Positions 13,501 through 25,818 of a DNA stretch of 64,000 bases are shown here, piece after piece (the first letter of the stretch is position 1; the number at the start of each line of letters is the position of its first letter). The notes under the pieces are model-generated. The model searched no databases. It saw nothing but the letters and a program-made list of their open reading frames with translations, and was not told where the DNA came from. A program made the translations under genes and the position numbers. This DNA is from Diplosphaera chodatii. Lineage: Eukaryota > Chlorophyta > Trebouxiophyceae > Prasiolales > Stichococcaceae. Location of the stretch: positions 186,001 to 250,000 of the forward strand of contig JAALGY010000038.1 of NCBI GenBank assembly GCA_032358165.1, in the 5' to 3' direction.

Positions 13501-16240
13501 CACCTACGAGCGACTAGTACGGTAAGCAATAGCAGCATGCCGACCTACTGAGCCCTTGCTGTAGGCCCACCTGCAATGGGGTGCCGATCAGGTCCTTGCC
13601 CTTCACCAGCGCCAGCAGCTCTGGCGCAGAATCCTTGTCCAGCTTGGCAGCACCCTCATCTGCCGGCTGATGCCCATTGGCTGCTGGGGCGCCTTCCGCC
13701 GGCAGGCCATACTGCAGGCACAGAGACTCCGTCAGGAGTTGGACTGACAGGATGGCCTGCAGTCCTCCTGGCCATTGGCAAAAGACGGCCCATGACCCGC
13801 TGTGAATGCAGAGTCCAGATGCCAGCTGACTGGCGACATACCTGCCAGAGTAGGTTGCGGGCTGACCTCGCCGCCATGACGTACACGTCGCCATTCGGGC
13901 CCCTGTATGCGCCGTACTCGCCCTCGGGCAGCACCCAGCAGTTCGTCTGGCCATACATGGTCTCCGGGCGCAGCGTGGCTGCCATCAGGTAGACGTCCCC
14001 CTTGCCCTGCGGATGGGACAGCAGTGTCAGCACTGCACTGCTGGCGCTTGTTCAATGGCGCGCCAGGCTCCTCGCCTGCAGCACGATGGTCAGCACACAA
14101 TTGCCGGCAACGTTGCTGCATACGGACGTGCTTTGGCGTCAACATAGCCGCAACCTGCTTCTGCAATAGGCCACAACACAGTCGGCAGGTGCATCTTGCG
14201 CCGCACCTCGAGCGCCGCCAGGGCCGGCGGCAGCGCGAGCGCCTTCATCTTGACGAGGGTGTACTCCTGCGGCTTGGCGCCCTCCCCGCTCGCGCGGTCG
14301 TGGTCCGCGCACGGTTGGCCGTCCAGCGGTGAGTACACCGACAGCCTGCCAGTGGTGACTATGAGCGTGTTGGTCAGGGGCGAGCGACTCTGGCGGCGCA
14401 GTTTGCCACCCTCACAGCAGGAGCGCCTCCGGCAGGCTGCTTGTGTCATGCTGGGCATGGCTGACGCGAGGCGGACGTGCTTCGGTGACGGGCCAAGCCG
14501 CATGCGCTGCTGCTGGGGCATGTGCAGGCCTCAATCATACCGCATAGCAGGAAAGCTTGCCTCGTTGCAACATCTTGCATTACAACATGTAGGCTTCCAG
14601 CAGTTTATCGGGGGGAAACATCAGACTGAGGCGTGCAACGCGCACCGCACGGCTTTGATGACGCGACCCTGCCGCCGGAGCACCTCGAACTGCCAGCGGA
14701 TGAATGCGTCGTAGAACGGGTTCTCGTCGGTGGTGATGAACGTGCGGCGGTCATCAACGCCAGCACCCATCGCGAGGATGTCACGCATGCCCTTGGGCGG
14801 AAAGTACCGCAGCCAGTGCCTCTCGTCCCTGCACCACAGCAACAAGACTGCCCGGCTTGCACCGGCTGCCTACCCGACGATCTAGAGAAGCACACCTTGA
14901 ATCTTGGACCATGTCCTCGTTGCCCACCTGAAGCGCTCAATCTCGCTGGCTGGTATGTCGAGGTCCAGCATGATCTGCCACTGGTACTTGGCGCCGCCGG
15001 TCTTCGCTGCCGCCTTGCTCTTCTTGGAGGCAAACTTGGTGGCTGGCCCCTGCGCTGCCGCCACCTCCTCCTTCACCTCCTGCAAAGACACATGCGATCC
15101 CTCCTGCAGTCGCGAATGCCTTCTGCAATCAGTGCACCATGCTCGGAGTCCGCATGCCGCCTAGCCATGCTGGTCAGTGTTCCTGCGCAGAGCGGCATCG
15201 CACAGGCTGCAACATGGCCTTTACACGGAAGCAGTTGTGCTGACCTCTGCCTCGGGCATGTCAGTATCTTCGCCTGGGACCCTGCCCGTCCTGGTGTACT
15301 CCTCCACCAAAGCAGTGAAGTCGTCCAGGCTGCCGGCCCGCGCGATCTCGTGCTTGAGCTTGTCGGCGCAGGCCTGTATGTCACGGTGCCGCCGGTGGGG
15401 TTGTTTGTGAGGTGTTCTGAGAGGTGTTCTGTATCAACCACCTGCTGCAGACGTGGGTGTCAATACCACCCTCACCTTGATGGGCATGCCGGTGCAGTGG
15501 AACCCCTGGGGGAACAGCACTTGCTTGCCCACCAGCTTGTGGTACCCGGACGCAAACACCAGCTGCAGCAACAGAGTTGGGTCGGTTATCTATTCTCATG
15601 GTGCACCTGTGCTGCGCCGCCCACACACTCCTGGAATGGTACTGACACTGCACGCAGCAGCGTTGTCTAACTGTGCGTACCTTCGACAGCGAAAAGGCAT
15701 GCCCAAGGTGCAGCAGGCCGTTCATGTAGGGGTACGGAAATGTGCCAAAGAACTTCTCGTCAGGCGCCCCTTTTCCTGTGCAGCGTACAGTAGGAAGGCT
15801 TGATAGCAGGCTCCAGCTGGCCAACGTGGCACAGTGGCGCAAGATGCTCGGCTGATGTAAGGTGAGCCGCCAATTCTGTAGTTGTGTAGATCATGTGCAC
15901 GCAGCGGTGCCAGTGCCGAAGCATGGGCAGACAGCATGGCAAAGAGCATGCTCAGGCCCAGATCGGTCCTCACCTTCTGCGGGTGCGTCCACATGGAAGG
16001 CCTTGTGCGCAGCCCACTTCTGCTGCGCTTTGCTCTGCATTCCCAGCAGCTCGTCACGCCGCGCATGGCTCGACGGCTCTGGTACAACCTGCGATCATCA
16101 ACCTTCAACGCTTGCGCCAGCCATGCGCACTGTTCCACAACGGAGGACCTTTGATGAGCGTACACGGAGTGCCTTCCAACCATGTTGCATGAGCAGCGCG
16201 AGCGGTGCTAACTGACCTTGGCTGCTGGGCCATCAGCCAT
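7513..16240 (-). CDS. LARS1: Leucyl-tRNA synthetase, cytosolic (eukaryotic) type
   Basis: The enzyme charges tRNA-Leu with leucine in the cytosol. The start ATG at 16240-16238 gives MADGPAAK. Early exons are 16217-16240, 15974-16088, 15681-15775, 15476-15562, 15245-15373 and 14928-15079, all in phase. Hallmarks in order are the class I HIGH signature as HLGH in exon 3, FHCTGMPIK, the editing domain with [14 protein letters not shown] (about 13.9 kb) and [16 protein letters not shown] (about 13.3-12.9 kb), [11 protein letters not shown] (about 11.7 kb), [18 protein letters not shown] (about 11.4 kb), [12 protein letters not shown] and KMSKSTG (about 10.7 kb), then the C-terminal extension ending [11 protein letters not shown] with TGA at 7515-7513. 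I count about 29 exons and about 1,090 aa, the usual eukaryotic length. The GEP-x-IF ending resembles plant enzymes. No missing catalytic motif was noticed. Confidence 0.93.
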
Positions 16241-16769
16241 GGCTGAATCTCAGGCACCAGATAGTTGGCGCTGTGCTGCAAGCTGGACTAGCTCAATGAT
16301 AATCAGATGCACTAGCTCACAAATCAGCGACAGTCGATCGTAATTAACTGATCTTGCATGTCATTGAGATGGCTGCAGAATGATAATCATGGAAACCATG
16401 CACGTAGTGCGCGTGTGACCGTTCCCAGACAGCTCAAAGATGCTGTATTTGTATTGAACTTGGATATGCCACAGTCTACCGCAAGACAATTTTGTAGAGT
16501 TCGGGGTGCCTGCAGCTGGAAGCTCGGCCATAGTCCCTGTAGAACTATACTCCCTGCCGCCGTCTGTATGCAAATCGTGGGACAGCCTTTGCTGTCACAT
16601 GTGCTTGTGTGCAGGGCACAGCTCCCTGGAGCAACGTCCGGTTGCAATTATTGTCACGTTGTTTGCAACGTGGTCTGTTCATCCACATCCTATACTGCTG
16701 CCTGCTGTAACCATGGCCACGGACTTCTGACATATATCGGACATATGAGCGGCGAACTGAGGGAATTCT
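16241..16769. other. Intergenic, LARS promoter side and SDR 3' end
   Basis: About 530 bases lie between two minus-strand genes. The interval should contain the LARS promoter and 5' UTR and the SDR 3' UTR. It is less GC-rich than the exons. No gene or clear motif is visible. Confidence 0.5.
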
Positions 16770-18556
16770 TCAATGGTCCATCTCGTACAGCTGTCGGACT
16801 CCATTGTCTGCATATTGCTGCCCAGGTTCGGCAACCCGCCTGCCCTGCTTGTCGAAGAACCTGCCGCCCCGCACAATCTGCGGCACACGCCTCAGTACAC
16901 GGCCCACTGCCGATACTGGGTTCAGGTAATCCACGCTGCTCCCGGTACCCTGCAGTGTCGTTCGGTGCTGATGTCAGTGTTTGATCGAGAATACTCAATA
17001 AACCCCGCTGAACAGCATTTGGCACCCCAGAGTTGGCTAAGCATAGGCATGCTACTATTCCCACCTGCACTGCGCGCAGGCGCTGCGCCAGTGCAGCCGC
17101 CACTGTCTCCGGCTCCTCAGCAAGCGCATTGAAGAAGCGGCGTGCCCCCGGCGCAGTGTCCTGAGGACATTTGGTTTGATGTTCAGTACAGGTGTCAGCT
17201 TGTGTTTCACGATTTCACAGGCACACTGTGGGCGGCAGCGGTGGCGAGCTGCATCAGTGTGCAGGCAACACGACAAGGACATGCATGGTTCAAGGACGCA
17301 CCTTCAGCAGCAAGCCGGTGAGTACCATGCCTGGCGACAGGTTGTGGACTCCGATGGAAGTGATACCTGGACGAAACAGCGGCCAGGTATCACGCTTGGC
17401 AACGGCTGCTGGCAAGAGCCTCGGCTCCTCGTGCTTGCAACAGAGACGCAGCACTGGCAGACTTCACTGGCTGCACCAACTTCCCGAGCCTTGCCTGCAG
17501 CTTTTAGGTCGTCCCCGAGGGCCTCTGTCAGCGCGGACAGCGCCGTTTTGGTGGCCTTGTGCGTGCAGGCCGTGGCGCTCAGCTTGCGGCCCCAGGCGCT
17601 GAAGCCCAGGTTGAAGATGTGGTAGGCCGGCTGCCCGCTGGGCGGCTGTCTCCGCATGACCCGGATTGCCTCCCTGCAGGTCACGGTCAACGACACATTG
17701 CGTTACTGACCACTGTACTGGCCACCCCAGATGTCACAGCCAACCTAGTATGCGGCTGTGACGAGCGCATGTGTGTGCATCAGCAGCCTGCTTGGAGGAA
17801 GCTGCAGCAGCATGGGGTGCAAGCTCACCGGCAGCAGAGCAGGGACCCTAACACGTTGGTCCCGACTGCCTCACTGATCTCCTCGGCAGGCGTCTCATCC
17901 AGCAGCCCTTTGCCCGTCACCGCGCCCGCATTGTTTATCCACAGGTGCACCGTGCCCAGCTTCTCTGCCGCAAAGTCGCCCAGTGCCGCCACATCTGCAT
18001 GGTATGAGGTTTCCCTGTACATCAGCCGCAGCCTCTCCTGCGCTGTGTCGGACTGTGTGTATTTGCAATGCACTCAACCACAGTGCAACAGGAATACACC
18101 AGAACTGCACTCAGGCGGTTACGCAGGTAACTGTCATGTGTGCAACACCCTTGCGTCAAGCTGACGGACATTCCTGATGCGACATGATGTCAACGCGACC
18201 CACCATGACCGTTTGACACATCGCAACGGAAACCATGGATTTGGGCACCAGATCCTGTGCGTCGTCGCAGTGCTGCTGTCGCTGCTGCCAGACGCGCCTC
18301 GTCACGGCCGCAAATGACGATGCTGTCTCCACCGGCTGCCAGCTCCTGGTGTAGGGAGTGCATGTACCCGCCGTTGCACATCTTTGAACACATCAGGAGG
18401 GCTGTTAGTGTGTCCTGTCCGTGGACAGACCCTCGATTTGCGCGATACAGCAACATGCATGGCGACTCGCACCTGAGCAAGCGCAAAGCCAAAGCCTTTT
18501 GTCCCGCCAGTGATGACGCACCCCAACGTGTCAGTTGCAGCTCCTGTGCCCTGCAT
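16770..18556 (-). CDS. NYC1/NOL-like short-chain dehydrogenase (chlorophyll b reductase family)
   Basis: Exons on the minus strand encode a Rossmann-fold SDR. The first recognisable exon (ending 18473) has the cofactor motif ITGGTKGFGFALAQ. Next come DSIVICGRDEARL (about 18.3 kb), LGTVHLWINNAG with TNVLGSLLC (about 17.85-18.0 kb), YHIFNLGFSAWGRK (about 17.6 kb), NLSPGMVLTGLLLK (about 17.3 kb), FFNALAEEPETVAAAL (about 17.1 kb) and a final exon with RFFDKQGRR, TGA at 16772-16770. HLWINNAG, SPGMVLT and the FDxQGR end are typical of chlorophyll b reductases NYC1/NOL, which reduce the 7-formyl group of chlorophyll b in the thylakoid. The SDR YxxxK site reads HKATK here, so His replaces the usual Tyr. 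The plastid-targeting N-terminus is not resolved; the ATG at 18556 is only the nearest in-frame one. Confidence 0.75.
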
Positions 18557-19336
18557 GCTGATGACGTCGCAATCATTGGCCGTTTCACCTTGGACGTTCT
18601 GTTGTCGATTGTTGAAACACGCTGAGTGCTGAACCAACATCTTACCTTGGGCGTATCACGATCTGAGGCTGTAGCATGTGCGATGGTAGGTCCTTTGCAC
18701 CTGCAGCCGCTTCCTGCTGTAGCCGTTACCGATAAGGCCCTCGCAACGCTGCTGTTGTCCTGATGCTGTCGGTGAAACAGGCTGCAGTGCGTCCTGACAG
18801 GCACTTGCGCCCGTGCTGTGCTGATGCACGAAGTATGCTTGCAGCATGCCGCCCCACCAGGAGCAGGCGTTGAGAGCATGACTGTTGTGCTGGCGTAGCA
18901 GACCCTGACACGTGGCGTTGAAGATTTCTGCACGGTTGCAAGCCACTTGATGCAGATGGCGCATGCAGCACACATGCAGTTGAAGGCGCGCCAAGCATAT
19001 AACTTGCTCTGTAACGCACGCCAGCAGCGAAACTGGTAGGTCGGCTTCTCTTCGCTGTGAGATGGAAAGTTTCGATTGATCGATTGTGCATGTCGTTGTG
19101 ATCTTGCATGTGAGATGTAGCTGCACGTGTTGTCGACATGTCAGTGATCTGCAGCCAGGCATGACCGTGCAGCGGCTCAGACATCAGAGAACTGATTGCA
19201 CCGTTTGGTGCAAAAGATGGCTCAGTGTGAACAAGCTTGTGAAGCGTGTTGCATGTCAACGTTTGGTGGGTGCATGACGTTTTGAGCACCTCAGCCAGCC
19301 TGCTCTGGAGTTTCCAGGGCATCACGGTTGCTCGTC
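18557..19336. other. Intergenic, divergent promoter region (SDR and S28 peptidase)
   Basis: This interval separates the minus-strand SDR from the plus-strand S28 peptidase. It must hold the S28 promoter and probably the missing SDR transit-peptide exon. A minus-strand frame at about 18.9-19.1 kb is Ser/Ala/Arg-rich like a transit peptide, but I could not connect it by splice phase. Confidence 0.4.
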
Positions 19337-22300
19337 ATGAAGCTTCGGTCAGCGTTGGCGTTCGTTCTGACCTCCTTGGCGTTGCTGCTTGGTGCCGATG
19401 CGACATGCGTACCCCCGCTCGGCCCTGTCAAGGGTGCCCGCAGCGCCGCACCCAATGCATTCACGGACCAGCTGATCAGCAGATGTGACGTGCAGTACCA
19501 CGAGACCATTCTGGACCACTTCGATTGGGTAGGTTTTCCATTGGTCTGACTAAGAGACACACTGTCCCCGCAAAACCAGCGCTGCATCAGCTTTGCACGC
19601 CCCTCAAGTTGCATCGAACCCCATGCAGGCTGAGCCAGACGGTGGGGAGTACACCTTCAGGTGCACGACATCGCTCGCTCGACCTCCACATGGCTTAACC
19701 TGACTGTTCACTTGTTGAACGTGCGCCCACATGGCCGAGGCTTGCTGCGCAGGCAGCGTGTGTTTGTGTGCGACAAGCGGAACTGGAAGAAAAATGGCCC
19801 TATCTTCTTCTATGTCGGCAACGAGGCAGACGTTACCCTGTGAGCACCCACCCTCCTGCACTGCAGCGTCCTGTGGTGCTCTCGCATGTCATGTGTCTGC
19901 ACAACGCATCAGATCATCTAGTTATCAACACTGTCCCGTGCACAGGTATCTAAATGCGACTGGCTTGATGTGGGAGTCCGGCCCAGACTTTGGTGCGGTT
20001 CTCGTGGTGAGCCTCCTGCAAGTCCTGGGTTTGTGTTCGCTATGTTAGGGGATGAAAGAAACGCTTTGCCGACAGCAGCCAACCATCCCGTTCTGCAGTT
20101 TGCGGAGCACCGGTATTATGGCGAGTCAAAGCCGTTCGACCCCTCCATCATCCGCAAGCATATGCAATACCTCACGGCAACACAGGTCAGCTCAGCGGCA
20201 GTCTTCACTTAGAGATTTGTTGATGTTGCTGCTCAGGCGGAGACTACACGCCCCGTCAACGATGGATATGCATGGGGAAAGCACCCGTGCCGGCTGACAG
20301 GTTGCATGAAAAGCGTGCATACACTTGCCTGCTGCAGGCGCTGGCAGATTACGCGGTGCTGATCGAGAAGCTGAAGCACGAGTGGGAGTCGCCTGACTCT
20401 GCTGTGATCGGCTTCGGCGGCAGCTATGGCGGCATGTTGGCCGCCTGGTTCCGCATGAAGTACCCCAACATGCTGGACGGTGAGCAGCCGTTAGGCATGC
20501 TGTCTCTCGGGTGTCATCAGAGCGCGATGAAACCCTTCGTGCGTAAGCCGCTCAAGCGTAGGAACAGGTGCATTGTCTGCAGGGCCCGCACTGCAGCAAT
20601 TCCGCGTGTTTTTGTTATTGCACAAGCAAGGAGGGTTGGTCTTTGCCAGGCAGATGCATCCTGTGGACTGTGCAGGAGCCATCGCATCATCAGCGCCCAT
20701 CTGGTCCTTTTACAACATGGGCTACAACGACAAGTCGTTCGCGCAGATCGTGACACGGGACGCCTCCCCTCCGGGTGGCTCCAACAGACATTGTGAAGGT
20801 GCTCCACTGCGGCAGCGCTCCTGGAAAGTATGCAGCTATAGCATGCAGCCACGTTTGTGCGCGCGAGTGATGCGTGCGGAACACCTCGCTGATTACCCAA
20901 TCACTAACCAAACTGTCCTGTCATCCTTAGGCAACCTACGCAAGGCGTGGGCGGCGCTGTTTGCTCTGGGCAAGCACAGTGACGGCCGCGCCGCGATTGC
21001 GCGGGCGATGAACCTGTGCGGCGGCGGCAATGCGCTGCAGAATGAGGCGGACGTGGACATGCTGGCGCAGTGGGCACAGTCCGCATGGGACTACATGGCC
21101 ATGGTGCGGACACCGGCATCTGACTGCGGGACATATAGCGATTCAAACACGCTGGCGGAGTGCGGGATGGCCAGGATGCTGCGCTCGGTGCTGGCAGCTG
21201 CTACTGCCACACACTGCTGCAGGGTCTTCACCGCAGACCTGCTGTGGCTCAAACTGCACATGGACGAGCTTCACAGCGTGAACGCCACCTCACACAGCAG
21301 GTCTGCATGCACATGGAACCTGCCGCTGATATGCAACTTGACCATGCTGACACGACCTTTGTGCTGTGTCCGCAGGGCGACTACCCGTACCCATCATCGT
21401 ACATTCTCAACGGCCTGGGCGAGCTGCCGGCGTTCCCAGTGCGCGTCGCGTGCGACAGCCTGGGCGCGAAGGGCATGGCCGGCGCCGAGCTGCTGGCGGG
21501 GCTGGCGGGGGCGGTGGGCGTGTTTTACAATTACTCTGGCACCCTGGAGTGCCTGGACTACACCAGGGTGCGCTCTTTGTTGAGCTATAACGGCTGAAGC
21601 TGTGTCCTTAACCCTTAGCCACCATGGGTTGTCACCATGGGGCGTCAGATGTTGCGCACTGGTCTGTCGGTGGTGCACGGACCCCTGGCCAGCATTGCAG
21701 GATGCTGTAGCGGGCCTGGTGGGTGTGCGCAGGGGGTCAACAACGCCACGGACGAGGACGGCGAGTTCTGGTGGTACCAGTCGTGCACTGAGCAGCCCAT
21801 GCCCTTTGCGCGCGACGGCGGTGCGCATCATGCACCCTGCTGGCGCTGCTGCTGCCTTTGTGCTGACCCGCACACCTGAGCCGGGACAGGGGAGAGAGCC
21901 ATGGACCCGGACTTTTTGGAAGTCTGGGTGGAGCATCGAAGCAGCTGGCAAAGGGTTGTGTATCCAGCCTTGCATGCAGCACTGCAAGGCTGGATACGAA
22001 ACACATTTGTCAACTCTGGTTGTGTACGTTCTAAAGGGACATTTTTGAGGGGAACTGTGCCAGTGGGTTTACCTGTGATGCGTTTGCAGTGGACGATGCA
22101 TTCTGGGACCAGCCGGACAACAGGACGCAGGCGGCGGCGGACTGCGAGCAGCGGTGGGGCGTCAAGCCGCGGCGCCACTGGCCCGGCCTGCAGTGCGCCT
22201 TTTGAGCATCTGGCTACGGTTCTGTGCACATGTGCTGCTGCCTGACTGGCGCCGCTCTGATGATTCTCCTGGCCGCAAGCCAGCCAAGCATTGCTTCAGC

Positions 22301-23063
22301 GCATGTGCAGAGGCCTTGAGCTGTTGTGCGCTAACAAATTGGTGTGGGCGCTCTCCTCCGCCTCAGGTTCCTGGGCAAGGACATCGACACAGCGTCCAAC
22401 ATTGTCTTTGCCAACGGCGACCTGGACCCCTGGTCGGGCGGCGGGGTGCTCGAGGTGTGCGCACTGTGATGATGTGCACGTGTGTGGCACCACCTTGGTC
22501 TGACAGTGTGAAGGATACCCTGGCCCACCCTCCGCACGGTTCATTGACATCGGCAGTTCAGCCACAGTGGGCACCACTGCGCATGCATGGAGTGCGCACA
22601 CGGCATGTGTGTTGTGCGCAGGACATCAACGACTCGGTGAAGGCGATCCGCATCCCCGAGGGCGCTCACCACCTGGACCTGTTCTTCTCGCACGTCAATG
22701 ACCCGCCTTCCGTCAGGTGTTGTTGCCAACCACCCCCGGATGTGCATGGCTCCAGCAGGGGCACGCGCTTCTGGTTGGGCCGCACAAAGAGCCGCTAATC
22801 AGCCTGTGGGCAGGCGTTTACAATGCTGCGTCCCTGTGCGCTCCGCTGGAGACCTTCACAGCGTGTGCTGCAGGAAAGCGCGGGATGCGCAGCGGCGGGA
22901 GATGCGGCGGTGGGTGCGGCAGAAGGCAGAGCGCATGGCAGCCAGAGCGGCTAGGGTTTCGGGAGCTAGGGTGAAGGCTGCAGACCAGCCCTTGGGTGGG
23001 CAGTCTGCTCTGCTGCGTCGGAGGCACCACACATCTGGCCAGACCTATTTACTGGACGCCTGA
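19337..23063 (+). CDS. Secreted serine carboxypeptidase, family S28 (prolyl carboxypeptidase-like)
   Basis: The protein begins with a clear signal peptide (ATG at 19337; MKLRSALAF followed by LALLLGADA). Exon 1 is 19337-19528 and ends [11 protein letters not shown], a conserved S28 opening. It continues with exon 19629-19660 and the blocks [26 protein letters not shown] and [13 protein letters not shown] (nucleophile Ser, about 20.4 kb), then [43 protein letters not shown] (catalytic Asp, about 22.4 kb) and [10 protein letters not shown] (catalytic His, about 22.65 kb). The last exon begins near 22874 and ends with TGA at 23061-23063. The whole Ser-Asp-His triad is present. S28 enzymes cleave C-terminal to proline in extracellular or vacuolar spaces. 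Middle exon borders are approximate. Confidence 0.9.
21960..21997. repeat. Perfect inverted repeat in an S28 intron
   Basis: Two exactly complementary 15-base arms (GTATCCAGCCTTGCA and its reverse complement) at 21960-21974 and 21983-21997 flank an 8-base spacer. It sits in the intron after the [10 protein letters not shown] exon. Possible explanations are a relic of a small mobile element, a small-RNA-type hairpin or chance. Confidence 0.75.
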
Positions 23064-23588
23064 CGACAATGTGGTGGCGCCCTCATGTTGACCTTATTCT
23101 GGCCCACCTCAGGAATCATCCCGAAGAAGCCCACTGCACTTCATGTTCAGGTTCACAAGATACATTGGGTTCGTGTCTGCATCCCTTAAGGCTTGCTTGC
23201 TTGATGTCAGTCAGTCTGCCTGGTGCTGTAGTCCATCGGTTTTGAACGGGTTCCCCGACTGCAGCTTGATGTCCCCATCCGCAAGCTGCCCTCTGCAAAG
23301 CCCTAGAGGCGGCGTTCAGCCTCGACAACTGAGCCCCTGTCCGACCTGGGCTCATCCCACCCAATCGCGCCGGCGCGTCAGCGTACTGCAGCGCAATCGG
23401 CCGTGCAGCAGAACCTTGCGGTACCTGATTGCATCCGTGCAGCTTACGAGGCAAATTTGAACACTCCCAAGAGCGCACGGGGTCGACACCAGCCTCCAGT
23501 CCTTTGAAGCTGCGGCCAGGCCGGCGTTTCGCAAAGCGCTCAGCTCAGCCGTTTGTAAGCGCCTATTTACAGGTCATAGCGCAGCGCG
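23064..23588. other. Intergenic, S28 peptidase to MGCC gene
   Basis: About 525 bases hold the 3' end of the peptidase gene and the promoter of the next plus-strand gene. No coding exon or distinct element is visible. Confidence 0.45.
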
Positions 23589-25818
23589 ATGGGGTGCTGC
23601 AGCTCGCAGCCCGCCGACGGCGCCCAGCCCAAGCCCAGCCAGACGCAGGTGAGTGAAGGCACTCGGACACAGCTGCTTTCTGTCACCAGCTGGCCGCCTA
23701 CAAAGGCACCGCACCATGTCCTACAGCTGATCGCGCGCCAATGCACGTGCGGCGCAAGCACGGAGCGTCTCTTTATGCTTCCGGTCCGCTGGTGTTAGCC
23801 ATCCCGGTTCTGAGACTGCCAGCTTCTAAAGTCAGCCAGCCGCCTCGAAGCTGCCGACACCAGCTTTGTCTGCTATGCTCCTGCAAGCAGCACACAGTCC
23901 AGCAACCTGCTCCCGGCAGCCGGGCTGCCAAACGAAAGCATCAGATCAGATACCCAGCTGACTCAAACACAGGATCGCTCAAGCCGTGTTTGCTGCTGCA
24001 CCCATGCAGCAGCAGCTGTTCTGGTGCTTCAGAGGCGTTCAAGACCTGCTAGCATGTCGTTCAACGGCTCCACGCGGCAGCATGCAAGGCGCATGCGCAT
24101 CAGCTGTCCTCCCGCACAGGATGGTGGATCTGAGCGTTTCCGATGGCCGGATTACGTGCACAGAAGAGTTGTAAGCTTGCGACATCTCATGATACTCATC
24201 GCCGCCTTCGCAGGGTGCGAACGGACCTAAGGCAGCAGCCGGCGCAGCAGCAGGAAAGGTGGCAGGCGCAGCGCACAACGCTGCTGGCACAGCGCAGAAC
24301 ACGGCGGCAAAGGTCGCAAACGCGGTGCCGGGCGTGGGCGGCAAGGCGGCCACGGGCGACAAGTCGGGCGCACCCACAGCTGGCGCCGGCGCCGGTGGTG
24401 TCGGTGGCGCGGCTGGTGGCGCTGCTGGTGGCGTTGCCGGCAATGGGGCCGGCGGCGCAGCACCTGCGGCGCCCATTGCAAACCACACCGCAACCCCCGA
24501 CCAGGTGCCACTGACCAAACGGTGTCGTCGCTGCAGCGCCTGTCCACCAGCCTGATGCTTTCTCTTGCCGATGATTGAGGGCACTCGTTACCTCTCGGTT
24601 GGCTCTTCTCCAGATTGCGGTGCTGGCTGTGAGATGGTGATGTGTTTCACGTGATGCCTGCAGACCGCAGCCAGCAAAGCAGCCGGGGGCGTGAGCCAGG
24701 CGCCAGTGGGCAGCGGCGGCAGTGCCAGCGGCGGGGCTGCGGACAACAATGGTGACCTCGCAGCTGCCTCCCAAACCGCAGCCGCCGCAATGGCAAATGG
24801 CCCGGCAGCCGTGAACGGCGCCGGTGCTGGAGGCGCTGCCACCTTCGCGTCGCCTCCCCGCCCCAAGCCCACCGGCAGCCCCAAGCCAGCTTCATCAGGT
24901 GCGTGCCCCTTCTCCGGGCGGCCGTGGCATCTCAAAAATTGAGCAACAGTTGTGAATCGCCTCCTGCGCCGGCACTATTTCCTGCTTGCACATGTACGTC
25001 CTACAGATGCCGCAGGCAAGCCAGCATCCGCTGGCCGCTCGTCGCAGGCACAAAGGCGGCGGCGGAGCGCCCGAGGTGGGGGGCCCGGTCCGGCGCCGCC
25101 GAGGGCCAGGCCACCCGCAAGGGCGGCAGCGGCCGCCTGAGCTTCAACGAGGGCAGCCCTGTGCTGGCCACGCCGCCGCGCCGCCGCACCACTGGCGAAA
25201 CCGCTGGTGAGCCGTCCTGTAGCCTGCTGATGAACCGGTGTCCGTGGCCGCTACAGATCCGTGCTCTGTCGGCAGAATGCATGCCAGCCTGCACAGGCAA
25301 TGCATCCCTCGATGCAGCCGTTCGTGAAAGCAGCACAGGCTATCGCATACATGCCACCATCTTGCACGTGCTGTCTTCATCAGACACCGCACAGCTTTGT
25401 ATGCTATAGCATCAAGACTGCTGCGATTTGTCCATGTAGGGGGCGCCGTGCCACAGAACTCCACGCCGGATCAGCGGCGTGCGAGTTCGCCGCTGGTCCG
25501 CACGCCCAGCTACATGCTGGCCACCAGCAGCTCAAAGTCCAAGGTGTTCACCACCCCGCCCACCAACCGAAGCCGCAACGAGGTGTGCTGCCGACACCCA
25601 GCACCGCCAATGGCTGAGCGACCTGATGTTGCGATGCTGGCTGCAACGCAGTGCATGTGCAGATGCAGAGGAGCTGTGCACTTGTTGATGATCAAGATCG
25701 CATCGTTCGGAGGCAACTCAGCTGCACGTGTGTGAATGACGCTCACACTCTGCGCTCTGTGCAGGGCCGCCGCCCCTACGGTCTGATGGAGCCCTCGGGC
25801 GGCGAGGAGCAGACATGA
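23589..25818 (+). CDS. Low-complexity protein with MGCC acylation motif
   Basis: Exon 1 (23589-23648) encodes MGCCSSQPADGAQ; Gly2 followed by Cys3-Cys4 is a classic signal for N-myristoylation plus palmitoylation, so membrane attachment is likely. Exon 2 (24215-24504) is Ala/Gly-rich (AAGKVAGAAHNAAG, VPGVGGKAATG). Exon 3 starts at about 24664 and ends at about 24898. Exon 4 (about 25050-25206) is basic, with KGGSGRLSFNEGSP. Exon 5 (about 25440-25580) has SSPLVRTPSYML and KVFTTPPTNRSR, which look like proline-directed phosphosites. The last exon encodes GRRPYGLMEPSGGEEQT then TGA. The joined protein is about 310 aa with consistent intron phases. I do not recognise a family. The Ala/Gly tracts suggest disorder, so this may be a membrane-tethered scaffold or flagellar/cytoskeletal protein; that is inference only. 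Confidence 0.65.

Noticed and set aside
14633..15670. 345-codon plus-strand open frame
   Set aside because: It lies antisense to leucyl-tRNA synthetase exons and introns, has no family resemblance and arises from GC-rich codon use.
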